Shown here piece after piece: positions 8,036-9,700 of a stretch of 9,700 nt of DNA. Each line of letters begins with the position of its first letter. The stretch's first letter is position 1. The notes under the pieces are model-generated. The model was not told where the DNA came from and did no database searches. It saw only the letters and a program-made list of their open reading frames with translations. The stretch comes from DASSFZ01 sp035693785 (GTDB lineage Bacteria; Chloroflexota; Anaerolineae; Fen-1058), in NCBI GenBank assembly GCA_035693785.1, contig DASSFZ010000218.1, positions 1-9,700 of the forward strand. The letters are read 5' to 3'. The position numbers and the translations under genes are program-made.

Positions 8036-8284
8036 ATAGCCGAGACATCCTACCGCGTCGCCATACCCGACCTGACCTTCTACCAGCAGACAGTCGCCTG
8101 CCAGTTTGCCTGTCCGGTGCGTACTGATGGGCGGGCTTACGGCGCGGACCGACGACTTTCCCCCGGCCTGGTATCGCAGCACCATTTCCTTACGGTCGCC
8201 TGGCCGAAGGCATGCCCACACGCACCGCACGACTGCATCCCCGCCATTTGGCCTACTCGAAAACTGGCGAAATGGCGCTGGTGA
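8036..8284 (+). pseudogene. Decayed N-terminus of a GltD-like FAD/Fe-S oxidoreductase
   Basis: A perfect ribosome site AGGAGG (8026-8031) is followed at start distance by ATA (8036), evidently a mutated ATG. The frame then reads AETSYRVAIPDLTFYQQ and TVACQFACPVRTDGRAY (to 8140). The C-x3-CPV-x-TD-x-x-(G/A)Y signature belongs to the N-terminal Fe-S helical domain (Fer4_20) of glutamate-synthase small-subunit-like and dihydropyrimidine-dehydrogenase-like flavoproteins. Beyond 8141 homology drifts between frames: TDDFP-x-AWYR in another frame (8148-8177), PFPY in the third (8182-8193), then a stretch back in the first frame with AC and DC pairs where CGRVC...CE...C is expected (8195-8236). The frame stops at 8282-8284. 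The FAD and NAD(P) domains of several hundred residues are absent, so this is a dead, mostly deleted gene that probably once followed the methyltransferase. Confidence 0.65.
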
Positions 8285-8313
8285 GGCCACTAGTTGCCGC
8301 GTACCATGAGGGC

Positions 8314-9300
8314 ATGGACTTCCGTCACCGAACCTTTCAGTGGGGGCGAGCGGCCCGACGGGTCATTCCGGCGGTCTTCGCTTTTGCCCTCGGGTTGAGC
8401 AGTGGCTACGCCTTGTGGGGACGCGCCACACTCGCGTCCGGAGTGGCAGTGCCGTCGACGCCGAAGGCAGCCGTAGTGGATGCCACGCCCGCGCCGGCGC
8501 CCGCCAACCGTATCGACCTCGCGGCGCTGAGCCAGCAAGTCAATCCACCAGGAGGCTACACCTTGCCCGCCAAATTCGGCGACATCGGGCCGAAGTTGCT
8601 GGCCGCCGGCGGGATCGACTTCGACCGCTTCGTGCAACTCTACGAGCAAGGCGGGCAGCCCCTGACCGACGAGCAAATCGCCATTCTGAAAGAGAGCAGC
8701 GCTGCGTCGATCGTGATCGATCGCGAGAACGCTTCCTTCCTGCTCAATGTCTTCTGGGCTGTGGGGCTGACGAACCGCAACCGCATCCTGACCGAAGGGC
8801 CGATGATGCAGGGTGGCAAAGATCAGGTCGGCAATTTCGCTTCGACCGCGGGCTGGACGATGGGAGCCAGGCCGCCGGCCGAATTGTACGCGAGCGCATC
8901 GCTCATCACGCTGACGTCCGAGCAGCAGTTGCGCCTCGAAGAAGTCGCCCAGAGCGTGTACCGGCCCTGCTGCAACAACCCGACGCATTTCCCTGATTGC
9001 AATCACGGCATGGCGATGCTGGGACTCCTGGAACTGATGGCGTCGCAGGGCGCGTCGAGCGACGAGATGTTCGAGGCGGCCAAGTTCATCAATGCGTTCT
9101 GGTATCCGCAGCAGACACTGGAGCAGGCGATTTACTTCGAGGCCGCCGAGGGGCTGGACTTCTCACAGGTCGAGCCGCGCACGATCGTCGGCGTCAATTA
9201 CTCGTCCGCGTCCGGCTACCGTGCGGTGCGCCAGTGGCTGGCGAGCAGCGGCTTGCTGAAGCAGAGTTCCGGCGGCGGTAGTTGCAGCGTCTCTCCATAA
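8314..9300 (+). CDS. Membrane-anchored protein with CCNNP / DCNHGM signature, unknown function
   Basis: With ATG 8314 the protein has 328 residues. RRVIPAVFAFALGLSSGYALWG (15-36) is a single membrane anchor or uncleaved signal after a basic N-terminus. A Pro/Ala-rich linker (46-64) follows, and then an extracytoplasmic domain. The striking part is RPCCNNPTHFPDCNHGMAMLGLLELMA at 217-243 (written here in pieces: C219, C220, C229, H231, M233). Other conserved-looking blocks are KFGDIGPKLLAAGGIDFDRF, ILTEGPMMQGG and FASTAGWTMG. The cysteine/histidine/methionine cluster could bind a metal or heme, or form disulfides, on the outer face of the membrane. A longer frame starts at 8212 (also ATG 8275), but that stretch is remnant of the decayed flavoprotein, so the later ATG is preferred, although its ribosome site is poorly spaced. 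I recall similar uncharacterised proteins in Chloroflexota but no established role. Confidence 0.6.
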   Translation: MDFRHRTFQWGRAARRVIPAVFAFALGLSSGYALWGRATLASGVAVPSTPKAAVVDATPAPAPANRIDLAALSQQVNPPGGYTLPAKFGDIGPKLLAAGGIDFDRFVQLYEQGGQPLTDEQIAILKESSAASIVIDRENASFLLNVFWAVGLTNRNRILTEGPMMQGGKDQVGNFASTAGWTMGARPPAELYASASLITLTSEQQLRLEEVAQSVYRPCCNNPTHFPDCNHGMAMLGLLELMASQGASSDEMFEAAKFINAFWYPQQTLEQAIYFEAAEGLDFSQVEPRTIVGVNYSSASGYRAVRQWLASSGLLKQSSGGGSCSVSP

Positions 9301-9423
9301 GCGCCAGCCCTTTGTATTTATTGGTTTATGCTCAAACACGCCAGTTGGCGCTTCTGGGAACTTCTTTCCTCGCACTGTTGTAGGTGGATGTCCATCACAA
9401 CCTCCCTGTTTGGGGATGCCGGA
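9301..9423 (+). other. Intergenic gap between convergent genes
   Basis: This 123-base gap separates the converging membrane protein and MFS genes. It holds a small palindrome (CGCCA-GT-TGGCG, 9339-9350) that lacks a T run. I see no convincing terminator or small gene. Confidence 0.4.
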
Positions 9424-9700
9424 CTAGAAATCACTGCGCCGACTGATTGCCCCGATGTGAGCAAAGACATACACCGCCAAGCCAAGCCCCTGAATCAGGG
9501 CTAAGAAGACGAAGGTCAGAGCATAATCTCCATGCCCACGCTGGAAGAGCGTGGAGCTTACAGCCATGAGAGGCGCTGCGAACGAGAGGAACATCGGCGT
9601 CAGTGACGCCCCCACTACACCGCCTAACTGCCTCGACAAACCAAACAGCCCTGCGGCTGTGGCGGTATCTTTGGCCTCACTGTGGGCAACACTCCCCACT
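9424..9700 (-). CDS. C-terminal end of an MFS transporter (partial)
   Basis: The minus-strand frame is open from the window edge to TAG at 9426-9424 and gives about 92 residues. The part AKDTATAAGLFGLSRQLGGVVGASL is typical of drug:H+ antiporter (DHA)-type major facilitator proteins, where an S/N-L-x-RQ-x-GG-x-x-G motif opens a late transmembrane helix. Two hydrophobic helices follow (LGGVVGASLTPMFLSF onward, and YALTFVFLALIQGLGLAVYVF) and a short charged tail ISRRSDF ends the protein. It is the last two helices of an inner-membrane exporter; the substrate cannot be judged. The GTG at 9699 is inside the gene and is not the start. Confidence 0.75.
   Translation of the reverse strand, partial: VGSVAHSEAKDTATAAGLFGLSRQLGGVVGASLTPMFLSFAAPLMAVSSTLFQRGHGDYALTFVFLALIQGLGLAVYVFAHIGAISRRSDF

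Noticed and set aside
8290..9006. 238-codon minus-strand open frame opposite the CCNNP protein
   Set aside because: Low-complexity Arg/Gly-rich translation typical of antisense shadow in GC-rich DNA; the plus-strand protein is clearly the coding one.
9339..9350. CGCCA-GT-TGGCG palindrome as terminator between the convergent genes
   Set aside because: Two-base loop is too short and no T run follows on either strand.

Overview
The window is GC-rich, gene-dense bacterial DNA. Four things point to a member of the Chloroflexota (Anaerolineae-like or a relative): a very large winged-helix/BTAD/AAA/TPR regulator, short tandem heptanucleotide repeats of the type CNRATCT, an ArsM-like methyltransferase of a lineage common there, and a GNAT of a two-domain type. 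This placement is inference from gene content; no rRNA or marker gene is present.

Layout. Bases 1-144 hold the last 47 codons of a probable homoserine-dehydrogenase-like oxidoreductase, followed by a perfect 14-bp hairpin with a T run. Then comes a complete class I tagatose-bisphosphate-type aldolase (249-1247, +). Facing it is a solitary predicted nuclease (1383-2648, -) that joins a helix-hairpin-helix module to a PD-(D/E)XK domain. Its start is covered by a perfect 9-bp inverted repeat next to a TATAAT box. On the other side of that promoter lies the C-terminal half of a GNAT acetyltransferase (to 3141), which appears to have lost its 5' part.

Bases 3274-6756 encode one large regulator of about 1,167 codons in a single frame, interrupted once by a TGA at 5920-5922. 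That TGA is followed ten bases later by a perfect 7-bp hairpin. The gene ends at a strong intrinsic terminator (6799-6834). Bases 6903-7948 form a two-gene operon: a 79-residue cysteine-containing small protein and an ArsM-like SAM methyltransferase that lacks two of the three arsenic-binding cysteines. Bases 8036-8284 are a decayed start of a GltD-like flavoprotein whose ATG has become ATA. It runs into a complete membrane-anchored protein with a CCNNP/DCNHGM signature (8314-9300). The window ends with the C-terminus of an MFS transporter on the minus strand.

How it fits together. I see no single multi-gene machine here. The region reads as an accessory patchwork with at least one dead gene (GltD-like), one truncated gene (GNAT), one interrupted gene (the regulator), a lone nuclease, and two copies of one heptamer repeat. 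The points most worth following are the TGA with its hairpin, the HhH-nuclease fusion with its operator-like palindrome, and the small cysteine protein paired with the non-canonical ArsM homologue.
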